A stretch of 64,000 nucleotides of DNA, from assembly GCF_947242115.1 (NCBI RefSeq), contig NC_074711.1:40763265-40827264 (forward strand), given 5' to 3'. The DNA comes from Biomphalaria glabrata (Eukaryota > Mollusca > Gastropoda > Planorbidae). Positions within the stretch are counted from its first letter, which is position 1; each line of letters opens with the position of its first letter. The notes beneath the pieces are model-generated. The model ran no database searches, was not told where the DNA came from, and saw nothing but the letters and a program-made list of their open reading frames with translations. The translations under genes were made by a program, and so were the position numbers. Below are positions 1 to 12,208 of the stretch, one piece after another.

Positions 1-250
1 TCTCTCTCTCTTGCTGTCTCTCTTTTTCTTACTCTCTGTTTATTAATCTTTCTATATTTTGTTTTCTCTCTTTCTCTCCCCTGCTCTCCTTAACTTTGTT
101 TACCCGTCTCTCTTTCTCATTCTGATCCCTCTATACCTCTCTCATCGTAACATCTTTCTAAGCCTCTCTGCCCCTTTCTAGCTTCTCTCTGGCTTTCTTT
201 CTCTCTGCCTCTTTCTAGCAACTCTCTTCAGCATCAATCTATTAAAACAT
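1..250. repeat. CT-rich low-complexity tract
   Basis: The first 250 bases are a degenerate polypyrimidine stretch (tctctctc, ctttctctc motifs) with no regular unit. It is simple-sequence DNA running off the left edge. A short GT/GA tract follows at 329-370. Nothing recognisable lies between 371 and 899. Confidence 0.8.
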
Positions 251-899
251 TTGTGTAGAGAATACCAGACCTAGAAATCTCCAACACGTGTCTTCATTGG
301 GAACAAAAAACATTGCAGTCAGTGAAAGTGTGTGTGTGTGTGTGAGAGAGAGATAGAAGAGAGAGAGAGTGGCAGAGATAACACTTTTGGTAGCGTGGGG
401 AATAAACTTGGTGCTAACTGAAACAGACGTCGAGAAATTTCACAACATTACTGGCGTATCAATTCGTAAAGCTAGAATTCTTTCCAATACGTTTATGTGG
501 TCAAGAACATATATGTAGCCCATGTGGGGAGCCTAAGTAGTTTATTTCTTTGAGCACTACAAATAATGCTTATTAGGATATTGGCACAGAAAGTTGATAT
601 TTTCTCCAGAAACTTTTCGAAGTAACAAATATAAGGGGGACATAAAAGGGACACAATCTGAGGTTTTAAAAAAAAAACACCTAAAAAAATGACAAAAACT
701 ATGTTAATTAGGATTTTGACATTTTTGAGGTAATAAGCCCCCCCCCCCTTTTTTTAAACAAAAAACAAAAGCACTTACGCGCATATTTTCCAATGCAGTC
801 CACATCTTAAATGAGTGTGTGATTTCCTTCTTGGCTATTATTTTTACTTCCTAGACTTTCCATTGGAATTTTAAACGACAAATGTCCGAATTGAAAGCT

Positions 900-1076
900 A
901 ATGGACCTCATTCACCAATCGTAAACAAACAACATTTTGCCACGTGGTTCTTTATATCTTCTATACACATTACGCAATCCATAAAGGCTGTCACGTGATA
1001 CGTAATTTTCATTGGTTTATCAATATTGTCACGTGGCTAAATGTTGTTTGTTTACGATTGGTGAATGAGGTCCATT
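900..1076. mobile_element. MITE with about 46-bp terminal inverted repeats
   Basis: A 177-bp element is bounded by near-perfect inverted repeats. The left arm begins aatggacctcattcacc at 900 and runs to about 946; the right arm is its reverse complement, ending ggtgaatgaggtccatt at 1076. I saw one mismatch in about 46 bp. The AT-rich core of about 85 bp has no coding capacity. This is the structure of a non-autonomous DNA transposon. No clear target-site duplication could be fixed, so the superfamily is unassigned. No second copy was seen in the window. Confidence 0.8.
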
Positions 1077-1760
1077 GTGAAGTTTATCATCTATAACAAG
1101 CTCTATTAGATGTTTGTTTGTCTCTCCTTTCTGTAATACAGTGTTCAATTATTCTGGTCCATAGAACATGATTCTAATCAAGTAAGTGTAAGCTAACTGT
1201 ATGTATGTTGTTTTTTAAAATAGAAATCGGCAGCGTTTGACTCATCTTGGTGAAATTTAACATGGTTGTTCCATAAATCATTGCGAAGACCGTGGATATG
1301 TTAGAACCCCCCCCCCCTTACCGCAACCACCCGAGGAGAAGCCTAATTAAAAAAAATAAAGCAAATCAAACATTCTTGTTTTAAACACTATTGGTTACTT
1401 ATTAGCCTAACTAGGTACCAACATAGATGACATCATTGCTTTGATTGGGGAATTTCGGCTCGTTAAAAATAAAAACCAAGAATGGCTTTAAAACCTTCTT
1501 TATAGTCGAAAATGAATTCGAGGAAAAGCGTCTTTGAATAAAGCGACTGTCTTCCATGCAGGTCTCAGTTAGCCTATGTCTCAGCTGTATCTTCGTACCC
1601 ACGTCATAGACTGCACTGTTACTAAATCTTAGGGATTAAAACTATCTCCCCTTATTTTGACAAAGACGCTCTGCATCCGAGGATTAAGGAAAAGTGCAAT
1701 ACATTATGTGGATAGGATACAGGAAGACCCAACAGTAACCTACATATTTTGCTACTTTCG
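1077..1760. other. No recognisable feature
   Basis: This stretch holds homopolymer runs (for example poly-C at 1309-1317) and short chance reading frames only. No splice-supported exon or known repeat was recognised. Confidence 0.5.
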
Positions 1761-1761
1761 A

Positions 1762-3320
1762 AGCAGAAACAGACGTTGTATACCAAAGGTTTATGCTTTC
1801 TATCGCTGTCTGCTAGTTTATTCAGAAACAGCTATGTTGTATACCAAGAGTCTATTTATGCTTTCTATCGCTGTCTGCTAGTTTATTCAGAAACAGCTAT
1901 GTTGTATACCAAGAGTCTATTTATGCTTTCTATCACTGTCTGCTAGTTTATTCAGAAACAGCCATGTTGTATACCAAGAGTCTATTTATGTTTTCTATCG
2001 CTGTCTGCTAGTTTATTCAGAAACAGCTATGTTGTATACCAAGAGTCTATTTATGCTTTCTTTCGCTGTCTGCTAGTTTATTCAGAAACAGCCATGTTGT
2101 ATACCAAGAGTCTATTTATGCTTTCTATCGCTGTCTGCTAGTTTATTCAGAAACAGCCATGTTGTATACCAAGAGTCTATTTATGTTTTCTATCGCTGTC
2201 TGCTAGTTTATTCAGAAACAGCTATGTTGTATACCAAGAGTCTATTTATGCTTTCTTTCGCTGTCTGCTAGTTTATTCAGAAACAGCCATGTTGTATACC
2301 AAGAGTCTATTTATGCTTTCTTTCGCTGTCTGCTAGTTTATTCAGAAACAGCCATGTTGTATACCAAGAGTCTATTTATGCTTTCTATCGCTGTCTGCTA
2401 GTTTATTCAGAAACAGCTATGTTGTATACCAAGAGTCTATTTATGTTTTCTATCGCTGTCTGCTAGTTTATTCAGAAACAGCTATGTTGTATACCAAGAG
2501 TCTATTTATGTTTTCTATCGCTGTCTGCTAGTTTATTCAGAAACAGCTATGTTGTATACCAAGAGTCTATTTATGTTTTCTATCGCTGTCTGCTAGTTTA
2601 TTCAGAAACAGCTATGTTGTATACCAAGAGTCTATTTATGCTTTCTATCGCTGTCTGCTAATTTATTCAGAAACAGCCATGTTGTATACCAAGAGTCTAT
2701 TTATGCTTTCTATCGCTGTCTGCTAGTTTATTCAGAAACAGCCATGTTGTATACCAAGAGTCTATTTATGTTTTCTATCACTGTCTGCTAGTTTATTCAG
2801 AAACAGCCATGTTGTATACCAAGAGTCTATTTATGTTTTCTATCGCTGTCTGCTAGTTTATTCAGAAACAGCTATGTTGTATACCAAGAGTCTATTTATG
2901 TTTTCTATCGCTGTCTGCTAGTTTATTCAGAAACAGCTATGTTGTATACCAAGAGTCTATTTATGTTTTCTATCGCTGTCTGCTAGTTTATTCAGAAACA
3001 GCTATGTTGTATACCAAGAGTCTATTTATGTTTTCTATCGCTGTCTGCTAGTTTATTCAGAAACAGCTATGTTGTATACCAAGAGTCTATTTATGTTTTC
3101 TATCGCTGTCTACTAGTTTATTCAGAAACAGCCATGTTGTATACCAAGAGTCTATTTATGTTTTCTATCGCTGTCTGCTAGTTTATTCAGAAACAGCCAT
3201 GTTGTATACCAAGAGTCTATTTATGCTTTCTATCGCTGTCTGCTAGTTTATTCAGAAACAGCCATGTTGTATACCAAGAGTCTATTTATGCTTTCTATCG
3301 CTGTCTACTAGTTTATTCAG
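1762..3320. repeat. 65-bp minisatellite, about 24 copies
   Basis: The motif gtttattcagaaacag recurs every 65 bp (for example at 1816 and 1881). Copies differ mainly at three or four sites: gctatg or gccatg, atgctttc or atgttttc, tatcg or tttcg. The first copy is partial and more diverged. Short open frames crossing it are by-products of the repeat. Variant combinations recur in blocks, as expected from unequal exchange. Confidence 0.95.
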
Positions 3321-3481
3321 CCAGTCGGTTTCTTTTTGTTTTTTCTGGTGCTCAGAACTATGTAATACATTATTTGGTTATGAGTTCTGCAGTTTCCTTG
3401 ACTGGCTCATAGAAAGAGCTTTTTATTTGTAGACTTGTTTGTCTAAACTTAGGCCAAATGGGCCTACGTTGTCTTATAGAT

Positions 3482-4072
3482 AGACTATAAACTCTCTATT
3501 CTTCCTTAGACTAGAAACTCTTTATTCTTCCTTAGACTATAAACTCTTTATTCTTCCTTAGACTATAAACTCTTTATTCTTCCTTAGATTAGAAACTCTC
3601 TATTCGTTCTTCGACTATAAACTCTCTATTCTTCCTTAGATTAGAAACTCTCTATTCGTTCTTCGACTATAAACTCTCTATTCTTCCTTAGATTAGAAAC
3701 TCTCTATTCGTTCTTCGACTATAAACTCTCTATTCTTCCTTAGACTAGAAACTCTCTATTCGTTCTTAGACTAGAAACTCTTTATTCTTCCTTAGATTAG
3801 AAACTCTCTATTCGTTCTTCGACTATAAACTCTTTATTCTTCCTTAGACTAGAAACTCTTTATTCTTCCTTAGACTAGAAACTCTTTATTCTTCCTTAGA
3901 CTAGAAACTCTTTATTCTTCCTTAGACTAGAAACTCTTTATTCTTCCTTAGACTAGAAACTCTTTATTCTTCCTTAGACTAGAAACTCTTTATTCTTCCT
4001 TAGACTAGAAACTCTTTATTCTTCCTTAGACTAGAAACTCTTTATTCTTCCTTAGACTAGAAACTCTTGAAT
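3482..4072. repeat. 26-bp minisatellite, about 22 copies
   Basis: The unit is actagaaactctttattcttccttag with variants (actataaactctctatt, ttcgttcttcg). The left half is variable, alternating two unit types. The right half (from about 3830) is almost homogeneous. It starts only about 160 bp after the 65-bp array and shares no motif with it. Confidence 0.95.
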
Positions 4073-4800
4073 TTGTCCTTCCTTTACAGCCCCTCCCTAA
4101 TTTAATTGGATGGTTTTAATACAGGTAAATAGAGAAAGATCAGAAGACAAGCCACGAGGAGGTAACTGCTATCATCTTTTGTACTGGAAGGAACCGCAGA
4201 CTATCATCAAGAGTCTCGACTCTCTCCTTGACCTAATAATGGTTGAAGTAGACTCTGGCACTTGAAGTTTGAAGATGTGTCATTTATATCTAAGTTGTGA
4301 CAGACGTAACGATAAGTCAGTAATTGAAAATAAAACTACAACTGAGATTACTGAGATCTATTTTCATTAGATATTTGCTAAGCTACTGACACAACTTAAC
4401 ATATTCCTTTTTTTTTGTTGTTGTTGTATGTTACTGTGGAGAATTTTCACTCATAGCTAAAGATGAAAAACAAAAAGTGTTGAATAAAACCGATCCCTAC
4501 GTTCATACTAGAGATGAAAATACTTCGATGAAATTAAAACCTATATATTAACAATGCAGACAATGCATATAATACGATTATTTATTAAGCAGTTTTTTAA
4601 AGACTAAAATGAAACATATTTATTTAACTTTAATATGACATACAACAACAATCCACATTTAAGAGTACTGTACCAGAGGGAAGAAGAATGAATGCTGTAA
4701 CACAATGTAACACAAGGGTAGTTCTCTAGGTCTCTGGTTAAAAGAAGATGCTGTACCTAGGTAAACATGTCTTTGTCCTATCTCTAGCACCCCTGCCACT
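4073..4800. other. No recognisable feature
   Basis: This is AT-rich spacer between two minisatellites. No exon or mobile-element hallmark was seen. Confidence 0.5.
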
Positions 4801-4804
4801 CTCC

Positions 4805-5118
4805 ACACAGGCGATACTTGTGTCCACACAGGCGATACTTGTGTGCACACACACAACACAGGCGATACTTGTGTGCACACACACACAGGCGATACTTGTG
4901 TCCACACACACAGGCGATACTTGTGTCCACACACACACAGGCGATACTTGTGTCCACACACACACAGGCGATACTTGTGTGCACACACACACAGGCGATA
5001 CTTGTGTCCACACACACACAGGCGATACTTGTGTGCACACACACAGGCGATACTTGTGTCCACACACACACAGGCGATACTTGTGTCCACACACACACAG
5101 GCGATACTTGTGTCCACA
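4805..5118. repeat. CA-linked minisatellite, 20-30-bp unit, about 12 copies
   Basis: The core caggcgatacttgtgt is repeated and joined by variable (CA)n linkers, so the period changes between copies. Because the linker varies, several frames on both strands stay open; those frames show no sign of being genes. Confidence 0.93.
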
Positions 5119-7700
5119 CCAAACTCTCTACTACCCTGTGTTTGATTTCTTGATGAATACGCTCATTCATAGGCTACTGTTACTTTTAAACGCTATCAAA
5201 ATGCGCGCAATCAAAACGGCTGAAAGGCAACCAAAGTTTCTAACTTGCAAAATACAGTTTTCTCGCTCGACACTGTAAAGGTCTACTAACTGAAGAGAAA
5301 TATAATGATGTCAAAGTTAACGAAATATCAACGAGATCAATGTAACCATCTTACTTTTGCGGCCATTATACAGTAATAAACTTAGATACACACATATATA
5401 TATACACACAATTAGAGAACCGGAACGAAGAAAGGGACATAAAGTCTGTGAGAGCTTTCAATGCAAAGGTAAATGTCATCCTACAAGTTTGGCGAGACAG
5501 GGAAGAAACGAATGAATATTAATTACAAAAGTTGTATTAGATGCAACAAGAGGAAGAGAAATAGATATCTAGTATTAGTCAAGTCAAAATAATTACTTCA
5601 TCCATTAATAACCTTATTTAGTTGGGACTGAAAATAAAAAGGTCTTCAATGCCTGCACATTCTCGCGTGCCAAAGATGCTTGCTTCAAGACATGAGTTCA
5701 CTGTCAGCCTTCGCTAGATAACACACACGTCCCAATGGCTAGGCCACGCAGCGCTGCTAGGCTCAATAATCTACGGACAAAAAACACTTCCACGAGAGCT
5801 AAGGCGTATTTGTAGCATGGAGTCGCCTACGTGAAAATGTTAGACAACGCCCCTTGCAGTTCTGCATAAAATATGTATGACTTAAGACATTAGTCTGTTC
5901 TCCATTCAGACAATGATCTTATTATCTTATCTTATAATTAACTGTCGGTTCTTCATATAGAAAGTTCATATTCATGTGCTTGTCCTACATCTCTCTCACA
6001 TTCCATAGCCGTATACAGCAGGAACAGAGAGGCATCAGAAATACCCATGTCGGTGTCACACAAGTCTACACCTTGACTTTGGGCCCTCTGAATGTTCAAG
6101 CGTGACAAGTGAAATCTAGAGACCACGTGACTCAAGTATGTTTATTGTGCCGGTGTCATGTGACAAACTGACGAGTGTCAGTAGTAGTAGTAAAGTAACT
6201 GTAGAATACCAAGTGACCCACAGAGCTCCAACGATGTGACCTAGTTGTGAAGTAGGCAATGCCCCACCTCATCCTATTGTGTATGTGTGTGCGCTGGCGT
6301 GGAAGCAGGGGAAGGATTAATTAATGCTAATAGGTGGAGGCATTCTCTAGTAGCGGTGGTCATTAGGACAAAATGTTGACGAATGTAGAAAAAAAAGGTC
6401 AAGGGTCAACCAGCGACTTATAAACGGCAGTATGTACTTCAGCCTGCAGTCCATTCTTATCAAAAGCGGACCGCCAAAACTCATTAAGAGATTTTGGAGC
6501 GTGAATTGGTTCATGACTTTTAGCTTATTCTTAATCAACCGAACCAGCTATCTCATCACGTCATGCCATGGCATTGAATGCGTCAACTTCTTAATGTATG
6601 CATCCGTAGGATTGAGTTCTAATTTATGTCGGTAGCACATTCTAATGACATGCAATCGAGTTTAGTACAGTGCTCGGGGCCCTTGGGCTGATGGTGACAA
6701 AAGGTTCTCTTTATCGCAGCCCCTCCCCCCTCGCACTGATGGACAATAGGACGGTTGCCTAACTTATCACCCCTAAGGCTGCCTATTCAGTGCTTCTCTC
6801 TAGGTGGAAGACTCATTTAACGATCTAGGTCTAGCATACTTTTGCAATTCTATTACCAAGTTCTATAAAATATGACATTGTTTGAAGTTGAAGTTGAGTG
6901 AGTGTGAATTTATATATTTTAGCGGATGATGATATTTATACGGCGCTAAAAACGATCAGCTCTTTACAATAAAATATTTCAAATGTTAAGAAAAAAAAAT
7001 TATTCCCCTTCCCCATTTCAATAGTTTCGTCCAATTGTCCGCCCCTGGATTTGCCGACCAGGGGGGGGGGGATATAACCAACTCTTTAGTTTTGCATATG
7101 AGCTTATTAACTAAATTAACAGCTGTGTAACGAGTTGGTAGGTCTAATCCCAGATATTGATAGTAGTCCTAAGTCTAATCCCAGATATTGATAGGCAAGT
7201 AGTCTGGTGACTCTAACCCAAATATTGAAAATATGTCTAATGATCTTATTACAAATAAATCCCAAATATTGATAGTGATCTCAGCTGGAGTCAAAGTATG
7301 TATTTTCACTCTTAATAGTGAATCACAAACTTAAAACATAGTGACACAATTAGATTGTTTTGTCACAAAGTTTCCTTGAACATTCAATTGAGAGAACTAG
7401 TTGGAGTTTTTGGTTTCGGACTGTCACCACCATGCCGCGAGTCGCGCCCAGACATTCATGTGTAATAAATGTAATCATTGAAGTTAAGCGGTTTCTAAAA
7501 GAAATCTGAGCCATAGACAGACAATATGCTGGTTTCTGATTTATATTTAGTAAACATTGGACAATTCCGTGGTCTCTAATGTATCAACCGTAATGTGGAC
7601 AATTTCGTGTCGGATTTACTGCAAATTAGACTTGTTCAAAAACAAAAGGGGAGATAAAAACATTATTTAAAATAACGCTTGTCATCTTCATTGTCTTCTC
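5119..7700. other. Long intergenic stretch, weak repeats only
   Basis: No gene was recognised over 2.6 kb. At 7140-7275 a phrase like tctaatcccagatattgatag recurs about four times with heavy divergence, an eroded minisatellite. Several short reading frames at 5953-6635 lie on both strands, lack known domains and are not supported. Confidence 0.5.
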
Positions 7701-7704
7701 GCAT

Positions 7705-8190
7705 GACATATTTAACCGCATGAAAGAGACATATTTAACCACATGAAAGCGACATATTTAAAACCCAATGAAAGAGACATTTAACCGCATGAAAGAGACA
7801 TATTTGACCGAATGAAAGAGGCATACCGGTATTTAACTCCATGAAAGAGACATTTAACCACATGAAAGAGACATATTTAACTTCATGAAAGAGACATATT
7901 TAAGCTCATAAAAGAGACATATTCGACCGCATGAGAGAGACTTTTTTAACTCAATGAAAGAGACATATTTAACCCTATGAAAAAGACAAATTTAACCGTA
8001 TGAAAGAGACATATTTAACTCCATAAAAGAGACATTTAACCCCATGAAAGAGACATATTTAACTCCATAAAAAAGACATATTTAACCCCATAAAAGAGAC
8101 ATTTATTCCCATGAAAGAGAAATATTTAACCTCATGAAAGAGACATATTTAACCGTATGAAAGAGAGATATTTAATCGTGTGAAAGAAAG
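7705..8190. repeat. Degenerate roughly 21-bp tandem repeat
   Basis: The phrase catgaaagagacatatttaac recurs about 23 times with substitutions and indels (unit length 15-24 bp). It is more diverged than the other arrays here, suggesting an older or no longer homogenised array. Confidence 0.9.
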
Positions 8191-9677
8191 AGGTTCAGAT
8201 TACTTATGATAGGATATAACCAAATCAAAGCTTGGGTTCTGAAAGACTCAGGCTCAGGGAAACGGAACCTCATTAGAAACATCTGTGGTCTGTAGCGTGC
8301 AGAAATATTCTGAGCCGTTACCAGTCATCTCTTTGCCTACACATACATATATCTTCTTAAAGAAAAATCTAAAAACCTAGTTTCATTAATTTATTTTAAT
8401 GTGTTGGATGATGTGTGTGTCTTGCTGATTGATGTTGTGGAGATTCAATGAGAAGTAAGTGGGGGGGGGGTAATGGAAAGATGCTTTAATGACACCAAGT
8501 AATGCATCTTACTTAGATTCCATGATATCAGAAGAAGTGGGTTAGTAATAAATGAAATAATTATGTAGATGTCTAATACAGAGAAAATAAGAATCAATTT
8601 GAAACATTAACATTCAGTTTTTATCTCCTACCCCAAAGCATTCACTTTCAATGAAAATGACAGACTGGGACATTTTGTAAATTGGTCTCGACTCCAAGAT
8701 AGAACAGTAGTTCACCAAGATAGAACAGTAGTTCACCAAGATAGAACAGTAGTTCAAGTTTTCGGACATCGATCTTGAAGCCTGCTAGACCAAATTATTC
8801 AACCCATCTAAATCCGGGTTAAAGTAGGCTAAATAAAATAGCAACGGCACTACCTTTTTTTTTAAAGAGTAAAAAGTCATTATCGATTGTAAGAAAGGTC
8901 GATCTGTTCAATGGCAAAAGAAAACAAGACTTGATTGTCCCCCCTTCTCTTATGTTACACCATCTGGTCAATTGGTCAGCTCTGTTGTGCGTGTCCTGAC
9001 TTTGAGTAGGTCGTAACACCAGATGGCGGACAAGGCAAACAGAATGAGATTCCTCTTGATGCTAATGAATTGGCGATGACGACATTCAGAACAATTCCAA
9101 TAATAACATTTTAATTTACTGCCTAAACTAACGATTTTATTTCTATAGACAGGACAGTGTATAGAAGAACATCAAATGATCTCATTTGTAAGCACTTTTC
9201 AGAAACGAAAACTCCATTAGCTTTGGAACCATTAAGATAGAAGCAAATGAGCTAATTATTGTCTAGTTAATGCAGTGAAAGAAACCATATGTTGAATTAA
9301 ATACGTAAACAAGATACCACCCAGCTGGATATAACGTGTTCCGTTTTAGTTGACTAAATAAATGGTCTACATCAACATGTTATTCTATATATGTTAGATG
9401 GGAGGTGATCTACAAGTGGAACTATTTCAATATATAAAAAGGACCGTGGGCCACAGAAACAGAAACATCATCAAGGTCTTAAAAGGGAACTTTACTTTGA
9501 GACATACTGACCCATACTGTGTAGTTGAAGCAATCTGTTCATCAGTTGCTAAGATGATGTGTAGCACCCAGTGTGGCTATAATCAGCTGATATCAGATCG
9601 GAGGGATACTGAGTGAGCTTGATGACTAGAGTACAGGGATAAAGTCACTAGAATCAAATTACAATCCATATCATGGT
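8191..9677. other. Intergenic, one short triplicate
   Basis: At 8697-8755 a 21-bp phrase (agatagaacagtagttcacca) occurs three times in tandem. Otherwise no gene or known repeat was recognised. Confidence 0.5.
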
Positions 9678-9757
9678 TCGTTTGTTTCTTTGTTTGACAT
9701 GTTTCGGATGTTCCTTCAGAGTTGAAGATAATCTACTTCCTAGTTCCAACCGACCGA
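9678..9757 (-). mobile_element. SINE tail fragment, family A
   Basis: The stretch from tttgtttgacatgtttcgg to gttgaagataatctacttcc matches the 3' body of the tRNA-derived SINE seen complete at 33419-33590 and in the tandem array (48882-49040). The tRNA-like head is missing. Confidence 0.7.
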
Positions 9758-10737
9758 CCCTTGAAGATCAACAGAATTAAATCTTAGTCTAGTTTATTGA
9801 TTCCAATTTTTAATCTTAGCCAAGTCAACTGAGTCCATTCTTTAATCTTGGTCTAGTTAAATTAGTTTATTCTTAAAAATCTTAATCTAGTGAAATGTAT
9901 TCTTTACCAGAGAAGCCACTTTGTAAATAAATATCTTTGAACGTGTTTAATTTAAGGTAGGCGTCCAAGGGAATTATATTTTGTTCCTTTTCGTTCAGAG
10001 AACCTAATAACGCGCGTAGAGATCTACAGAGAAGAAAAAAAAGTTCGTATGTATCAGGATCGAATGACTATCTTGTGTGACAAGCTCACTTCTAACCGCA
10101 TCACAGCATACATTCTCAGATCTAGATTGAAGCACAATTTTCTTTAATGTAGGGGCTGTGTGTTTATTGCATCTACTATTTACTAAGCAATAATATCTTG
10201 GACTTATGAGGCAACAAATGGACGAAACAAGGAACTTTGTTCCAGATACTGGTCAGTAACTGGTCTATGTTTCATGGCCTCCTTCTATCAATCATGAACG
10301 CAGGGGGAATGTTTTGTTTTAAATACTCTGTTACAACGTGACGCTGTTACTCGTAACAAAACTAATCTCACAAATTGTTTCTTCCAGCCAGAACATTTTT
10401 TTTTCTAAATGTCAGTCTTAAATCCCCTTCCTATCGTCACGTCGGCCAGGTACGTGATCCGTCAAACGTGATTATTCTTCTGAAGACAGTTCCACACAGA
10501 TTAACAACACAAACACTCATCTGCGGTATAGACTTACACTACCGAGATAAGCTCAATTTGATACATACACAACAAAACAAAATTGCCTTTTGGCAAAATG
10601 AAATATTTGCCAATAGAAAAATCTATTCACGTTGTGGTATGTAAGCCTTTAATGACGTCATAAAATGGTTAGAATTCCCTTTCTTTTTTTCCACATGCCT
10701 TCTAATGGACTCATCACCAATAGCTTTCTCTTTCAGC
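9758..10737. other. No recognisable feature
   Basis: Intergenic DNA. A reading frame at 10375-10644 has no recognisable domain and no splice or promoter support. Confidence 0.45.
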
Positions 10738-11612
10738 AGACGTCCAGTGCAGCGTGAAGGAGAAAATGTCTGTTTACTAAGGCCAGTGCAGCGTGAAGGA
10801 GAAAATGTCTGTCTACTAAGGCCAGTGCAGCGTGAAGGAGAAAATGTCTGTTTACTGAGGCCAGTGCAGCGTGAAGGAAAAAATGTCTGTTTACTAAGGC
10901 CAGTGCAGCGTGAAGGAGAAAATGTCTGTTTACTAAGGCCAGTGCAGCGTGAAGGAGAAAATGTCTGTTTACTAAGGCCAGTGCAGCGTGAAGGAGAAAA
11001 TGTCTGTTTACTAAGGCCAGTGCAGCGTGAAGGAGAAAATGTCTGTTTACTAAGGCCAGTGCAGCGTGAAGGAGAAAATGTCTGTTTACTAAGGCCAGTG
11101 CAGCGTGAAGGAGAAAATGTCTGTTTACTAAGGCCAGTGCAGCGTGAAGGAGAAAATGTCTGTTTACTGAGGCCAGTGCAGCGTGAAGGAGAAAATGTCT
11201 GTTTACTAAGGCCAGTGCAGCGTGAAGGAGAAAATGTCTGTTTACTAAGGCCAGTGCAGCGTGAAGGAGAAAATGTCTGTTTACTAAGGCCAGTGCAGCG
11301 TGAAGGAGAAAATGTCTGTTTACTGAGGCCAGTGCAGCGTGAAGGAGAAAATGTCTGTTTACTAAGGCCAGTGCAGCGTGAAGGAGAAAATGTCTGTTTA
11401 CTGAGGCCAGTGCAGCGTGAAGGAGAAAATGTCTGTTTACTAAGGCCAGTGCAGCGTGAAGGAGAAAATGTCTGTTTACTAAGGCCAGTGCAGCGTGAAG
11501 GAGAAAATGTCTGTTTACTAAGGCCAGTGCAGCGTGAAGGAAAAAATGTCTGTTTACTGAGGCCAGTGCAGCGTGAAGGAGAAAATGTCTGTTTACTAAG
11601 GCCAGTGCAGCG
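10738..11612. repeat. 39-bp minisatellite, about 22 copies
   Basis: The unit (aggccagtgcagcgtgaagg then agaaaatgtctgtttacta) is highly homogeneous; variants are mainly tta/ctaa versus ctga and gagaaa versus gaaaaa. As 39 is a multiple of three and the unit has no stop in some frames, open frames of about 300 codons exist on both strands, e.g. repeats of RPVQREGENVCLL on +. I read this as a by-product of the period: both strands are open, and variants are not biased to synonymous sites. Confidence 0.93.
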
Positions 11613-11682
11613 ATAAGTTGTACACGCACAACTAGATCTATCAGTGAGTAGAGTGTAATCGAGACCAAGCTTTATAGAAGGC

Positions 11683-11822
11683 CTGAACTCTGACCTGCAA
11701 CGTCACAATCTGTTGGCAGTTTAGACCAATAGCTGGTTGCCAGGTCGTTAAGACCTGCAACGTGGCAATGAGCTATTGGTCTAAATTGCCACAGGTTGTG
11801 ACGTTGCAGGGCAGAGTTCAGG
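11683..11822. repeat. 140-bp imperfect palindrome (foldback)
   Basis: The left arm (ctgaactctgacctgcaacg...) and the right arm (...cgttgcagggcagagttcag) are reverse complements over about 65 bp each with a few mismatches and small bulges. Both arms contain the phrase gaccaatagct/agctattggtc. It could be a foldback MITE or a hairpin RNA source. No target duplication was identified. Confidence 0.8.
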
Positions 11823-11849
11823 TACTCTATAACGAATGATCTTGGCGTA

Positions 11850-11908
11850 ATCGTCTTTTTTTTTAAAGTAACGTCTGTATTATATAAGATAAGATAAGAT
11901 AAAATATT
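11850..11908 (+). mobile_element. LINE 3'-end fragment with (ATAAG)n tail
   Basis: The phrase aaagtaacgtctgtattata followed by repeated ataag matches the end of the longer LINE fragment at 18315-18470. Only the last part of the 3' UTR and its microsatellite tail is present. Confidence 0.55.
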
Positions 11909-11989
11909 ATTTTCATATAACAAAATGAAGTCTGAAAAAATATAAGTTATTAGTCTAATTACTTAATGGATGTTTATAATGTTATAACC

Positions 11990-12208
11990 CCGCCATTCAC
12001 ACCGCCATTCAAGATAGTGCAGAGGTGCGCACTGCCAGACACGAGTCTAAGAAGGATGTTGACATTAGCAGAAGGGAGAACGATTTCCGCCCAAGTCTAG
12101 AACCGATATGAAGATGCTGTGTTCAAGGCAGATGTCCTATTTGTTTGTGATGTCCTCGTGTAAATAAACGCCTATAACTCGTTGAGTTGCCTCCCTTAAG
12201 TTATTACA
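11990..12208. mobile_element. Solo LTR (fossil)
   Basis: A 219-bp TG...CA segment (tgttataac at the left end, gttattaca at the right) is flanked by a 4-bp target duplication, ataa. It is a diverged relative of the LTR inside each unit of the tandem array (48426-48655 and equivalents). No internal retroviral-type sequence adjoins it. It is a fossil LTR retroelement left by LTR-LTR recombination; the family is not assigned. Confidence 0.75.

Noticed and set aside
1762-4072. CRISPR-like appearance of regular repeats
   Set aside because: There are no unique spacers; the units are contiguous minisatellite copies in a eukaryotic genome.
4659-5278. Several overlapping frames on both strands with Cys/His-rich repeats
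   Set aside because: They are by-products of a CA-linked minisatellite open in many frames.
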